Source: Symbiodinium natans (lineage: Eukaryota > Sar > Dinophyceae > Suessiales > Symbiodiniaceae). From it: a stretch of 64,000 nt of DNA. Of this stretch, positions 48,722 to 58,586 are shown piece by piece (the stretch's first letter is position 1; the number at the start of each line of letters is the position of its first letter). The stretch spans positions 41,011-105,010 of the forward strand of contig CAJNDS010000609.1 of NCBI GenBank assembly GCA_905221605.1, written 5' to 3'. Under the pieces are notes generated by a model. It ran no database searches, was not told the origin of the DNA, and saw only the letters and a program-made list of their open reading frames with translations. A program made the translations under genes and the position numbers.

Positions 48722-48895
48722 GCCGAGTGCTTTGACTCCATAAAGAGCTTGGATTCCAAGTGCCGTGAGCTTGCGAAGGACGCAAGCTGCAGCCTAGCTG
48801 AGTTCGTCGTTTTTTCCAACAGTGCTGCTCAAGTGGATTGGGCATATTGCAAAACTCTGAAGAGACATCTGCAAGCGTTCTGCGTGCAGAGGATC
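48722..48895 (+). CDS. Candidate exon, helical Cys-containing protein
   Basis: After cgttgcag the frame reads AECFDSIKSLDSKCRELAKD then ASCSLAEFVVFSNSAAQVD and WAYCKTLKRHLQAF. A regular amphipathic helix pattern with spaced Cys. Probably the same gene as 48489. A G run of about 28 follows at 48980. Confidence 0.55.
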
Positions 48896-49087
48896 CTGTC
48901 CGGGGCAGCTGCATGCAAATCCAAGCCTGCCACATACCAAGCTTCCTCCTTGACGAAGCAAACGAAGTAACGATCTTGCGGGGGGGGGGGGGGGGGGGGG
49001 GGGGGTGGGCCCCTTTCCGCATCCTGAGGCCTGACTGGCCAGGACTACGGTCCTATCATGAATCCGTCTGTGGCCGATCTTTAGAAG

Positions 49088-49477
49088 TTGATCCTGACGT
49101 GGCAGTGTCTACAGCAGACCATCTGCAAACTGCCTAGGTGTGACGAAGCCTGTGGCGATACAGGCCATGAACACATGAAAAAGTCCTGCGCCCTGGTTGC
49201 ATCTAGCTGGGACACCCTATTGTCCGTGGATTGCCCTCACATTGCCATGCGTTGCCCGTGCATGGCCCGTAGTTCAGTGAACCGGTCGCAGGAGCCGACT
49301 TGTCGAAGTGTCGTCGCAGGTCATGTCCAGTTCTCTGCGTTGCGGTTGCTGAGTCGCACTTGTGCTTGGGTCTTAGCTGTCGCGCTTGAGTGCTTGACAC
49401 ATGGGTTGAATCAGCTGCTGATGGAAAGCCGAAGCTGTCGTTTATTCACTGAGTCTGCCAGGTACCCAAATGGGTGA
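49088..49477 (+). CDS. Weak coding stretch
   Basis: A 129-codon frame includes RSVVAGHVQFSALRLLSRTC then AWVLAVALECLTHGLNQLL, an amphipathic or membrane-like part. The first half looks less convincing. No splice borders. Confidence 0.3.
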   Translation: MILTWQCLQQTICKLPRCDEACGDTGHEHMKKSCALVASSWDTLLSVDCPHIAMRCPCMARSSVNRSQEPTCRSVVAGHVQFSALRLLSRTCAWVLAVALECLTHGLNQLLMESRSCRLFTESARYPNG

Positions 49478-49478
49478 T

Positions 49479-49709
49479 TCACGACCAAAAAACCGACTGG
49501 AGACTATACCAGAAGCTTGGCTGGGCCTCGCGCGTTGGTGTATATGTTTGTAAGTCCATCGCTTTGTCCATCACAGATGCACTTTGAAACAGCTCTTTCC
49601 AGCCTAGAAAGCCCAGGGTCCGGGACATGATCAATGGCCGGACTCTCAGCTCATTGGCATGTCCGCTGCGTAGGACTTGCCATACTCGCCGACACCTAAG
49701 GCATTGCAA
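49479..49709 (-). CDS. Candidate minus-strand exon
   Basis: The minus frame reads ANELRVRPLIMSRTLGFLGW then KELFQSASVMDKAMDLQTY. It looks coding and is alone on the minus strand in this part. The family is not recognised. Confidence 0.4.
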   Translation of the reverse strand: MQCLRCRRVWQVLRSGHANELRVRPLIMSRTLGFLGWKELFQSASVMDKAMDLQTYTPTREAQPSFWYSLQSVFWS

Positions 49710-49908
49710 AGCGGTGCGGGCACCCGATCAAGAATGATCCCTTCTTCAACTCTTGAGCACAAGTGTCACCCGTCTAGCCTGCTAGCCTGCTAGCAAATCT
49801 TAAAGAGCAAAGCCACGTGGCCTGTCACCCCTCAGAATTGAGGCCATAGTCGTCGCCTGTGCTATTGAAAGTTCGAGGCAAAAGCCTTGGATTACTTTCT
49901 GCACTGCA

Positions 49909-50092
49909 GGGCGCGAAAACACTCCAGCGTGCAGCAGAATTCGCATCGGGGAATATCAATGATCCTCACGAAGATACAGTGCTTCACACGGTGTTGGCAT
50001 GTGCACCTCTTGGCTCAAGGCCTTACACGTGTCGTATAGAATCGTATAGAGGAGAGACCTCACGAGAACTCTGCTTGCTAGACGTGAGGTGA
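49909..50092 (+). CDS. Candidate exon, function unknown
   Basis: After cactgcag the frame reads GAKTLQRAAEFASGNINDPH then EDTVLHTVLACAPLGSRPY and RIESYRGETSRELCLLDV. Convincing soluble peptide. The donor may be at gacgtgag|gtgagg near 50091. Confidence 0.5.
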
Positions 50093-50469
50093 GGTAGGGC
50101 TTCCAGCAAATCAGGGACGGCCTGTCAGCCAAGTAGTAGCTTGATCTTTCAGCTTCTTGTATTTGACTGTCGGTGTTACTCTGACTTTTCAGTACTTGTA
50201 GAACGTCGAGGGGCAGTTGCTCTAGTTCAATTCAGTCCTCCGGCGGTGCGGGCCATCAGTTGCTGATGCGTAGGCGTAGATGGAAGACAAGGACGGCAGC
50301 CTCTCGGTGGCAATCAGCCAGTGCGTGTTGTGTTTTACTCAATAGCCTCAATTAGCAACGCCATGCATGAATTCCTACGAAGGAATACGAAGGATAGTTA
50401 GCACGGTCCTTTGCGAAACATGATTTACTTGCGTCAGGCATTGCTTGTCTCATCCTTGTTCTTGCCCAG

Positions 50470-50539
50470 TTTCCTGTGCTCCATGATGTGCGTACAGCAG
50501 CACAGCTAGCTGCAAATGCTTGTGATTTCGAGTTGGAAG
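50470..50539 (+). CDS. Candidate exon, function unknown
   Basis: After ttgcccag the frame reads FPVLHDVRTAAQLAANACDF then ELE and exits at gaag|gtaaac. Good borders on both sides. The frame stays open to 50592, so a longer exon is possible. Confidence 0.5.
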
Positions 50540-50689
50540 GTAAACTGGTCACGACGTCTGTTCCTCTCGGTGTTTTGGTTGGGCTGAGATAGGTGTAAAG
50601 CAGAACAGCCGAACAATCCCAGATTCTTGCGTCGATCTTGAAGGGACGTCGATGCGACGGCCACCTGCCTTTCCCACCTCCCTGTCTCT

Positions 50690-50691
50690 CG

Positions 50692-50728
<37 letters not shown>

Positions 50729-50729
50729 G
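50690..50729. repeat. (CT)n(AC)n compound microsatellite
   Basis: About ten CT units pass directly into about eleven AC units. No coding sequence. Confidence 0.95.
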
Positions 50730-51274
50730 CCCACTCACACACCTTTCACCATCCCGAAAGAGCCGTGCGTGTTCCAGGTAGGTGTTGTGTGGGCAAGTCA
50801 ATTTCGGTCGTTTCCTGAGGCATGAACCCGTCTTCGTCATCATCAGCGCCTAGCCCGTCTTTTTGGTTTCACAGCTGCCACGGCCAAGATATCCGGCATC
50901 TTCAACCCGAGTCAATCGACAGTGCCCTGGTCAAACAATGGAAGATAGGTTCCGTGCAGATTCGAAGTCAACAGTCTCAGGTCCAGTAGCAGGAGCACTA
51001 GACTGTGCCCATGTGCGCGCTAAGAACAGTTCAGGCAGAAATGTGTGTTGAAAGTTTCTTGTCCTTGGGGGAGTAGAGCTTTAGCTGCACTTGCTCGGCA
51101 CTGGGGGAGATCCGGGGATGCACATGGACACTGAACTCGCAGAAAGCAACCGCGATTGAACTCAGAACTTCAGGCTTGTGACCTCACAGCAGAATCCTTG
51201 GTGAATTATTTCAATTCTGTAGTGGAAAGAGCCATGTTCAGCAAGCTGCAGGGAGGGCTTAAATGTTCGCCCAG

Positions 51275-51388
51275 GATGTGGTGACATATCTGCGGCAGAG
51301 GCTTTCGCAGCAGAAGTCAGCCCCGTGCAAGCTTGGATGGCATGTGCCGTCAGTCCTACACGAGTCCTACACCGCAACATTCTGCTGA
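51275..51388 (+). CDS. Candidate exon, helical
   Basis: After cgcccag the frame reads DVVTYLRQRLSQQKSAPCK then LGWHVPSVLHESYTATFC and a stop. An adjoining upstream frame (NYFNSVVERAMFSKLQGGL) also looks coding. Likely the same helical gene as 48.5-50.5 kb. Confidence 0.45.
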   Translation, partial: DVVTYLRQRLSQQKSAPCKLGWHVPSVLHESYTATFC

Positions 51389-51578
51389 GCTTTCCTGATT
51401 GTTGCGGCCTTCCCTGTCTTGCAGATTACCCTCCCAAGCGTCTCCCAGCTATCCTCCAGCTACTAGGTCTTAGTGACCCAAGGGAGGCGGGAGTGCGATC
51501 TGCGCGCTCCGGACATCGGCATACTTGCGATAACCACAGCTCCTGCGTTCACCTGCAAGCCAGGAGAGCCAGGACTCG

Positions 51579-52764
51579 GTGCTGGGGCTGCGATGCATTA
51601 TTGAGGGTGTGTCACTAATTGCACGAGCCTCAGAGCTGTTCAGGATACGCCTGTATCGGCATGTCGTAACAACTTGCAGCATATGTACCAGCCAAGAACC
51701 CAAGAACCATGTTGACCCTCAGGCCGAAGACTCTTGTCAGGATGCAGTGCAAGTAGCACTGGCCTTGGAATCCTTAAACAGAAGCGGTCCCCGGACTTTG
51801 TTTCGCTGTAGCTGCCTGCAGTCGTTACATAACTCTTTTTTCGGATGCTCTGCGAGCTGAAGGTCGAATCTCTCTTGATGACCGAAGTGAGCTGGTGTGC
51901 AGTCAAAGGCGCATCTTGGTGGAGGATTCGATTCAGCAGAGGCTGAGCCATGCCGTCCACTCTTCTGCCTTATCTTGCTGTGGATCTGCTAAGGGCCCCC
52001 ACGCCGATATGTTCCTAGTTGCGCTCATTCCACCAATGTGCCCCGATTGCAGAGTGAGCTTTCTTTTGCTCGCACTCGCTTCTGGCGCCAGAAGCTGCCT
52101 ATTTACCGACGAGTTGTGCTTTGCCGTTGTTGTAAATCAAGGCTGTCGGTTGCTGAACATTACTGGCCGCTTCTGAAGCCCCTGTGAAATTGCCTGCTTC
52201 ATGCCGGGCCTTCCAGGCTTGGTGGTGGCATCAGAGGCACCTCAGTAAATGGAATGCCAGCGGCCACCACAGGCCAAGCTTCTCAGCGTACTGTACTGGT
52301 GTGGGCTGGTGTCTGATGGGGAGCAGAAGAAGAACATGTTTAAAGAGCGAGGAGCTCATGTGATTCAGCTTAGCATATGGTCGTCACTGGCATGTGCCGA
52401 CTCAAGCGCATTACAACATTACCTGATGGCAAGGCTGGTTCATACTTGTGCAGGGCTGCGAAGCCCTCGACTTTGTTGATATGCTTAGTGGCAACCTTAG
52501 GTATGGTGTGGCAGTCAAATTGCGAGTAACTTGCGGCTGCACTATTGAGTGGCCGAGGTGTACGGGGCTGCCTGCGGACGGACCTTGATAAAACATTTCA
52601 ATTGGCCCGTGACGGTGATTGTTCCATTGGAGAGGGAGCGCATCTCGTCACAGGGATTGAGTGCAAAGATGTGGCATGATAGCCGTGCAGTGCTGGCCTC
52701 TAAGACTCCAAGAGCCTGCCACCAAGGTATGCCACCGTGTACCATATGCGGGATCGGCTCTTAG
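51579..52764 (+). CDS. Series of weak coding stretches
   Basis: Four + frames look partly coding: 51579-51860 (IEGVSLIARASELFRIRLY), 51895-52176 (RRILVEDSIQQRLSHAVH), 52249-52479 (GLVSDGEQKKNMFKERGAH) and 52549-52764 (TLIKHFNWPVTVIVPLERE). None has two firm splice borders or a motif. They are given together because each alone is weak. Confidence 0.3.
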
Positions 52765-52969
52765 CCAGACTGGGTAAAAGCCAGCTTCTTCACCCACGGC
52801 CACTTACCTGACCGCGCTGTCCCTTTCCATCTTCCCCTCGAGTATTGGTTGATGCAGGTTTTTCCTGACTGTAACATAATCTCGAACCAAACTTGGGACT
52901 GCTGTCGCCTCGCGCAGTGATCAATGTCGTCGACCGGCCAGGAACACGCCCATTCTTCCAACTAGCATA

Positions 52970-53335
52970 CAAATTATTTGACTTCGAACATCCCCACTCT
53001 CTTGGTAGAGATACTCTGGGGTTGGGCACTCCAGGGACACTCTGGGGCTGGACACTCTGGGGACGTTCTGGGTTGGGCACTCCAGGAGACACTCGGGGTT
53101 TGGGCACTCCAGGGAGACTCTGGGGCTGGGACTCTGGGGTTGGGCACTCCAGGGAGAGTCTGCGGTTGGGCACAGGGCACTCCAGGGAGACTTTGGAGTT
53201 GGGCGCTGTAGGGAGACTCTGGGGCTGGGTACTGCGGGGAAATTCTGGGGTTGGGCACTCCAGGGAGACTCTGGGGTTGGGCACTCCAGGGAGACTCTGG
53301 GGTTGGGCACTCCAGGAGACTCTGGGGCGAGGAGA
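52970..53335. repeat. Minisatellite, about 25-bp unit (gggttgggcactccaggga)
   Basis: About a dozen units of the type tctggggttgggcactccagggagac with length variants. All frames are open, giving GLGTPG-type peptides on + and PNPRVSLECPT-type peptides on -. No sign that either is expressed. Confidence 0.9.
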
Positions 53336-53632
53336 AGAGTTGAATTTAGAATCTAACAACCCCACACCGAGGGTGGGGGAAAAGGCTGCACTTCATGCGG
53401 TCCTGTCCGCATGTGGACATGCCTCCATGCACCTGACCGTTGTCCTTGGAGCGGAGGGGAAACTTTTACATGGACTTCCATTCTTTTACACTTCATCTCC
53501 GCACATCCCCGCCCTACTGTAGTTGTCATTTTTTGCTCTGTTGAGGCCCCTTCAGGTGAAAACGTTGCAGCTCCTTGGCTGCAAAAGTCACAACGTATGA
53601 GGGTTTGCTGTCGCTGTTTTTGTGCGACGCAG

Positions 53633-53692
53633 GTTAAGCAGATGAATCACACCGCAGACCTGGAATCGATTGAAAGAGAGGCTTTTCCTCTT
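53633..53692 (+). CDS. Protein kinase, N-lobe exon (invariant Lys and helix C)
   Basis: After gcgacgcag the frame reads VKQMNHTADLESIEREAFPL and exits at ctt|gttggg. VKQM carries the ATP-binding Lys (subdomain II) and IEREAF the helix C Glu (subdomain III). The glycine-rich loop must lie in an upstream exon that I could not place. Phase 0 with the next exon at 54348. Confidence 0.6.
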
Positions 53693-53924
53693 GTTGGGGG
53701 AGTGTGGTAGCTTCGTGCCCAGCTGCATCCGACTACGTAGTGGCATCGGCAGTGCCAAAGTCGACCAGCTAATGTTGCATCTTTCAGTTTCATCTTGTAT
53801 CGAGAGATTCAATGGCTGGACCCATGTCGTGCGACTTTGCCCAGCTTACAGATGAGACTCCATCAAAGCACTGCAAAGGGAATTCATAAAAGTGTTCCAG
53901 GGAGATGCAGTTCAACCACAAAAC

Positions 53925-54112
53925 CAGCGCTCGCTCTCGGTCGCTCTCTCCCTCTCTCTCCTGCCTCTCTTCTGCTTCCTCCTCTCTCGCATCTCTCGCT
54001 CTCTCGCCACTCGTCTGGGTCGCTCTCTCTCTCTCTCTCTCGCTCCCGTGCCTCTCTTCTCCCTCTCTCCCTCTCGCTCTCTTGCTCTTCCCTCTTCCCT
54101 CTCCCCTCTCCA
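53925..54112. repeat. CT-rich low-complexity tract in a kinase intron
   Basis: About 190 bp of ctctct with ccctc, cgctc and tgcctc variants. It lies in the 655-nt intron between the first two kinase exons and produces false frames rich in Ser/Leu (+) or Arg/Glu (-). Confidence 0.9.
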
Positions 54113-54347
54113 TCTCCGATGTTGCCGCTGAAAGTGCTTGATCCTATGGTAGCCGCGAAGCGTAAGAAGGCCAAACTACACCGCGAAAAGTTCTCGACCT
54201 CAATGTAGTGCTCAATGGCGCTTGATCGGAGAGGAAGGCATTCTTTTGGGCAAAAATGCAGTGCTTGTCTCTCTTCTTTCATGCAAAGGCATCTCCTGGA
54301 CGCTCTGTCACTATGTGCCACGTCAGCATCCAGCTACCAGCTGCCAG

Positions 54348-54437
54348 GTCAGCGCACTCGTGGAGCTTCAGGGTGACAACATCATCGGCTTCCGCGGGCT
54401 TTTCTGGAAGATGGAGATGGAGACCCAACTGAAGTTC
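54348..54437 (+). CDS. Protein kinase, N-lobe beta-4 exon
   Basis: Exactly 30 codons between ctgccag and ttc|gttaag: VSALVELQGDNIIGFRGLFW then KMEMETQLKF. L..LQGDNIIGFRG corresponds to the 'L.HPNI[IV]...' strand (subdomain IV). Phase 0 on both sides. The following intron is only 38 nt. Confidence 0.65.
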
Positions 54438-54475
54438 GTTAAGAACGTTTTCATGCTGTGACGCTGTACATCCAG

Positions 54476-54559
54476 GTCCTGAGAGTTTGGAATGCCGAGG
54501 AGCAAGTTCGTTTCTCCAGCGTATTTGATTTGGCATCCGGCGGTGATCTGCTGTACAAG
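54476..54559 (+). CDS. Protein kinase, hinge exon with GC donor
   Basis: After catccag the frame reads VLRVWNAEEQVRFSSVFDLA then SGGDLLYK. VFDLASGGDLL is the hinge and helix D motif (subdomain V). Exiting at acaag|gcaggg, a GC donor, joins in phase 0 to VLHLGGMSEAAARPLF at 54621, as the family requires. Confidence 0.6.
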
Positions 54560-54620
54560 GCAGGGTTGGAAACAGTCGAAAATTCTATTCGCTCAGTGCT
54601 CCTCCATGTTGTTGGATCAG

Positions 54621-54780
54621 GTGCTGCACTTGGGTGGAATGTCAGAAGCAGCTGCCAGACCACTTTTTAAAGGCAGCTGGGTTCTAGGAGCGGGAGCCGG
54701 AACCAACATCAGTGTGTCGTGGCAACTCTGCTTAGGTATCCTTCGAGGCTTGCACAGGATCCACGATCATGGCTTTGCTG
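54621..54780 (+). CDS. Protein kinase, helix E exon
   Basis: After ggatcag the frame reads VLHLGGMSEAAARPLFKGS then QLCLGILRGLHRIHDHG. GGMSE.AAR.LF....GIL.GLH.IHDHG is helix E (subdomain VIA). About 18 residues between the two parts (KGSWVLGAGAG...) are unusual and may be an in-frame intron or insertion. The right border is not fixed. Confidence 0.55.
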
Positions 54781-54826
54781 GCGGCTCAATGTCCAGATAG
54801 CTTCGCCTTTCATTCCACTTGCCCAG

Positions 54827-54926
54827 CATCTTCACAAGGTTCACAGAGATGTGAAAACGGAGAACATTCTGCTGCAGTCCGGTGATGTGCCGATGGTGGC
54901 CGACTTCGGGACCCCGCGCTTGATCT
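54827..54926 (+). CDS. Protein kinase, catalytic loop and DFG exon
   Basis: After ttgcccag the frame reads HLHKVHRDVKTENILLQSG then DVPMVADFGTPRLI and exits at gatct|gtgctc. HRDVKTEN (catalytic Asp, Lys, Asn) and DFG (Mg-binding Asp) are intact, so the enzyme should be catalytically competent. HRDVK and TENILL are typical of Ser/Thr kinases; DFGTPR is unusual (DFGLAR or DFGTAR is usual). Activation segment and C-lobe exons were not found downstream. Confidence 0.7.
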
Positions 54927-54959
54927 GTGCTCTGCGAAGTGTTCAACTGTGTTGACCTG

Positions 54960-56480
54960 TCCAAGAAGCCTCGAAGAGCCCCTCAAGTCACCGGAGCTTT
55001 GGATTGCTGTAAAGATCAACGTGCTGAAGCCTCCATTGAAGAAGAGGTAAAAGCTTTCGCAGGGCTTATGATGGTTAAGCCTTCGTACCTGGAAGTTAAG
55101 CACAAAGCGCCTAACACCAAGCAGACCTGAGTCAAGCAAGCAAACGCACCGCGCTCTGCCTTCTGAGAGCCAAGCATATACGAAAAGGCCTGGCTTGGTG
55201 GGGCTGCACTCCCGGTCTGCTCTGGTAGAATTACCTTCGGGGGACCAGATGGCATCCCTTGGCGTGTTGGCCCGAGCCAGTATTGCTGGCTCCGTGACAA
55301 CGTGCCACGTCCCCCAAACGTGCAATGGGCTGGTCCCCGGCTCGTGTACGCTGATCAAACGTCGGTGCAAGGAGCCTTTCATCCTGGAGCAGCCCGACTT
55401 CTTAAGTGAACTCCAGGAAGATTCCCTTCCCGAAGCAGTAACATATCATGGAAGATCATTAGTCATTGATGCCTTCCGAGGAACAATGTAAGGAGGAGAC
55501 TCGGATCATCTAGTTTCCCATCATTTGTTGCCTTCGGGCTTGTTTTCAAGTAGTGGCCGCACGACACACCACCTCCTAGATATCAGTTTTTCCTTGGTCC
55601 CTTACTATGCACCCTTCGCACTTATTGCCGCTTATGGCTGCTTATCGTCACTTATCGCCAGGGAACGACAGCTTGAAACAGAAGTGGAGTGTTTCTTAAT
55701 GCATTTTCGTGTTTTTGTTCTGATCTTTAGTCTTTGGGCTTTGCTATTGGCTTTCGAGGGGACAGCAGCCTTCCTGAATTTCAGCAAAATTCAGCATGAT
55801 CTTTCCGTGAATCATGGTACTCCAGATATGCACACGTGGAGGCCCATGCATCCGGTGTAAGCGGGGAGAAGCAGCAGCCTCTCGCTTTGCCGCAGAACAA
55901 GCTTGATGCAGGCTGGCTTGCCGCACCACCGATGAGCAGCAAATGTCAAGACGATGCGGTTCTGCAGGGTTTGTAGCGCCCGAAGTGCCCCGACGGCAGA
56001 TGAAACATGCCTTGACGTTGGTGTTGTACCAGCGCTGACTTGCTCTCACACCTGAGTCTGCAAACACTAGGTGTGCTTGGGCACCCCATATGCCTCTTGA
56101 ACAAAAAGAGAACTCTTTGATGCTTTGGTGCTGGCTAGGCAAGACTCTGAACAAACCCTTGAATCTTCAGGCATGTAGTATTCGAACCGCCATTTTTCTG
56201 ATGTAGTTGTGAATAACCAAGGGCAACAAAGTTGACACTTTTGGAGCAGGCGCGTGGTTTCAACAATCCGGCATCCGAAAGTGCGCACACGGCTTGATGG
56301 TCAAGATGCATGTCCCTGGTGAGGAGTCATTTTGTACTTCATGTTGAGCAGGGAACTGCCTTTCAGCAGTCCTGATCGGGACTCAGCCGCAACAATGCGC
56401 AAAACGGTGAAGTGCAGACCTCAGAAGTATCTTCAAAGACGGCTGTTTCGTGAATGTGCGTCGGCTGTCGGCATACCATG
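54960..56480. other. Weak frames on both strands
   Basis: A short exon-like stretch (KDQRAEASIEEE then gag|gtaaaa) at 55015-55048 could belong to the kinase gene. The + frames 55195-55491 and 55525-55860 (two hydrophobic segments, PYYAPFALIAAYGCLSSL and VLIFSLWALLLAF) and the - frame 55744-56154 (KACFICRRGTSGATNP) compete and none could be preferred. Confidence 0.35.
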
Positions 56481-56487
56481 GGTCCAT

Positions 56488-56622
56488 GGAGCTCAGTCCT
56501 GATCTCAGCTATCCTTCAAGACTGAAGCGAAGGTGTAACTTGCATCTTCAGCGGCCCCCGTTTGATTCCATGACGAGCCGCTTGCGAGCCCTAGCTGCCG
56601 TAGCTGAACCATTCATCCTGTG
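56488..56622 (+). CDS. Candidate short coding sequence
   Basis: An ATG-started frame of 44 codons reads MELSPDLSYPSRLKRRCNL then HLQRPPFDSMTSRLRALAA and ends AEPFIL. It looks coding and ends shortly before the telomeric tract at 56.8 kb. It may be a terminal exon. Confidence 0.4.
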
Positions 56623-56775
56623 AGCTCTTGCGATAATGGACGGCTTTGCTGTTTTCGGTTTGTCGAATTTGCAAAAAACACGCCGGTATCTTTGTAATTT
56701 TAACGCTACGCGACCCGCCTCGGCCCGGCCCAGCGCATCCGCGTGAGCATGGTGATTCCGCAGCGCCCAAGTCGG

Positions 56776-56898
56776 GTTTAGGGTTCCGGGTTTATGGTTT
56801 ATGGTCTGGGGTTTAGGGTTGAGGGTTAGTTTAGGATTGAGGGCTTAGGGCTCAGGTTCTTGCTTTGGGGTTTAGGGTTTTTTTGGGTTTAGGGTTCA
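56776..56898. repeat. Degenerate interstitial telomere-type repeat, G-rich strand on +
   Basis: gggtttagggttccgggtttatgg... with about a dozen TTTAGGG-like units, strongly decayed. Orientation is opposite to the tracts at 0.8-27.6 kb. Confidence 0.85.
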
Positions 56899-57117
56899 AG
56901 AGACGGTTCGGCTTGGATTGATCGTAGGGTTGAGCCAGGCCCCTCAGGGGGGGTAGGGGTGGAGGGGGAAGGGGGGCAGAGGGGAAAGGGGGGGGGGAGC
57001 TAAGATTGAAGGTTTCGGGTTTCGGTTACTCTTCGTCCCCGGAGTTGAGCCTCGAAAACCGGGGGGCGAGGTGGGGGGAGGGTGGGGGGGGGGTGGGGGG
57101 GGGAAAGGGGGGGGGGG

Positions 57118-57640
57118 CCCGCTGGGAGGGCTTCAACTGCCTCTGGTTTTGGCGAACCGTCCGCTTGCGGACCCCGGTTTCCCAGGGGGGTACCCATTTG
57201 AGGCAAAAAAGGGGGGCCTCGGCGGATTTGCGGCCGTGCTCACACCAGTGAGCCTCCGGCCCTCAAGCCAGCGCGTCGGAGCAGGAAAACTCCGCCTTTC
57301 ACAAACACCTTATGTGAGCAAGCGCCAAAACCCCCAGCCATTCAATTAAGCAAGGGGAAAACCCTGTAAAACGATGGGAACACTTGAAAAGCGACCTCTT
57401 GTTGCGTCCATTAGCACCTCGAGCCCAGCCGCTCATGTGGCGGGTAGGGGGGGGGGGGGTAGGGGGGGGGGGGGGGGGGGGGGTGGGTGGGGGGGGGGGT
57501 AGGGGGGGGGGGCAGGGGGGCGGTGAAAAAGGGGGGGGCCCTGCTGGGAAGGGCTGCAACTGCCTCTGGTCCTGGCGAACCATCCGCTTGCGGACCCTGC
57601 TCACCTAGGGGGGGGTACCCATTTGAGGCAAAAAAAGGGG
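57118..57640. repeat. Duplicated element with poly-G flanks
   Basis: A unit of about 100 bp at 57118-57215 recurs at 57538-57640. Shared parts include ctgggagggcttcaactgcc / tggcgaacc.tccgcttgcgg and ggtacccatttgaggcaaaa. Each copy is preceded by long G-rich runs (57061-57117 and 57440-57537). Open frames through it are Gly- or Pro-rich and not credible genes. Confidence 0.85.
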
Positions 57641-57779
57641 TCCGAAAAAGGGCTTTGCGTCTGGCGGGAGGATTTGGAGGGGGGTGCCTGTTCTGACTAC
57701 CAATACACCTTCGGCCCGAGGCCTCGGCGGATTAGGCGTCTGTGGGTCTGGCTGGCTTAGTCCAGTGTGTCACCTTTTT

Positions 57780-57965
57780 CAGGTATTACGCGTTTTTTTG
57801 GCGCGCCGACGCGAAAATTCTAAATCTTCGAATTCGGGATAATTTGGGTCTGGAACGCGGCTGCAAAAATTCCAAGATTTTTCAAACTGTCGACACGTCC
57901 ATTTGGACGGCTCAGCTGTTTCCGGATTTTCGAATGTTTGCAAAAAGCGGAGCGCGCAGGTGACT
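57780..57965. other. Possible dispersed repeat
   Basis: A stretch rich in aaaattc / ttcgaa motifs (gcgaaaattctaaatcttcg, caaaaattccaagattttt) is open on + for 73 codons but without a plausible protein. It resembles a dispersed non-coding repeat; this needs a genome search. Confidence 0.3.
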
Positions 57966-57971
57966 TGTTAA

Positions 57972-58169
57972 TTAGTTAGGCAGCAGTGGATCTGGTTGGC
58001 TTAGAAAGAAGGGCTCAGGGCTCATCGGAGAATTGTTGAGCATACCCTCAGGAAACATTCTCCGGCAGTCGCTTGGCTTCAGTATACAGAAGCCTGCAAA
58101 TCGAGCATGATTCTCTGCAGTGAATGCCAATGTCTGCTGCATTTGCCAAGCACCTTCCATTAGGCTGAT
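57972..58169 (-). CDS. Terminal exon of a minus-strand gene
   Basis: After an ttgcag acceptor the minus frame reads ISLMEGAWQMQQTLAFTAEN then ARFAGFCILKPSDCRRMF and ends PDPLLPN at a stop. It joins in phase 0 with 58207-58309 through a 37-nt intron with GTAAGT donor. The exon looks fully coding. The family is not recognised. Confidence 0.6.
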   Translation of the reverse strand: MSLMEGAWQMQQTLAFTAENHARFAGFCILKPSDCRRMFPEGMLNNSPMSPEPFFLSQPDPLLPN

Positions 58170-58206
58170 CTGCAAGAACCAAGAGGACCGACTTACTGCC
58201 ACTTAC

Positions 58207-58309
58207 CCGAGTTAGGAGCCCTGTGCTGCTTTCGTCAAAGCTGCGCTGTAATATTTTGGTGAAGCCAGTGGGCTCATCAACCCAAGGCAGCTGCGGCTTT
58301 GGATCATTC
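58207..58309 (-). CDS. Exon of the same minus-strand gene
   Basis: Between aatccag and cgg|gtaagt the minus frame reads NDPKPQLPWVDEPTGFTKI then LQRSFDESSTGLLTR. Upstream on the minus strand another open frame (EREESITGFMCSLVSGPQ) may be the preceding exon. Function unknown. Confidence 0.6.
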
Positions 58310-58586
58310 CTGGATTGCGGGGAGATCTGACAAGACCAGCGGCTCCTGAGCGAATTTCTGCCCTCAGTTGAGGCCCTGAAACGAGACTGCACATGAAGCC
58401 CGTGATACTTTCTTCGCGCTCCTTGAAGCCGAGGCTCGTCAAGCAAGAAGAAGGAGAGGGACAAGGTACCTTGGCACTTCAAACGCCGAAGCCCACTGTT
58501 TAGGGTATAACAGGGGTATACAAGGGGTCCCCTATATCAGGGCCCATACTAAGGGACCATGCAAACTACCCTAATTCAAAACGTAA

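Noticed and set aside
52970-53335. Secreted Gly/Pro-repeat protein on either strand
   Set aside because: The 25-bp minisatellite is open in several frames on both strands, so the long repeat peptides follow from its lack of stops. No start, splice or signal peptide supports expression.
53790-54320. Arg/Glu-rich minus-strand proteins of 107 and 145 codons
   Set aside because: They are the complement of the CT-rich tract within a kinase intron. Simple-sequence composition explains them.
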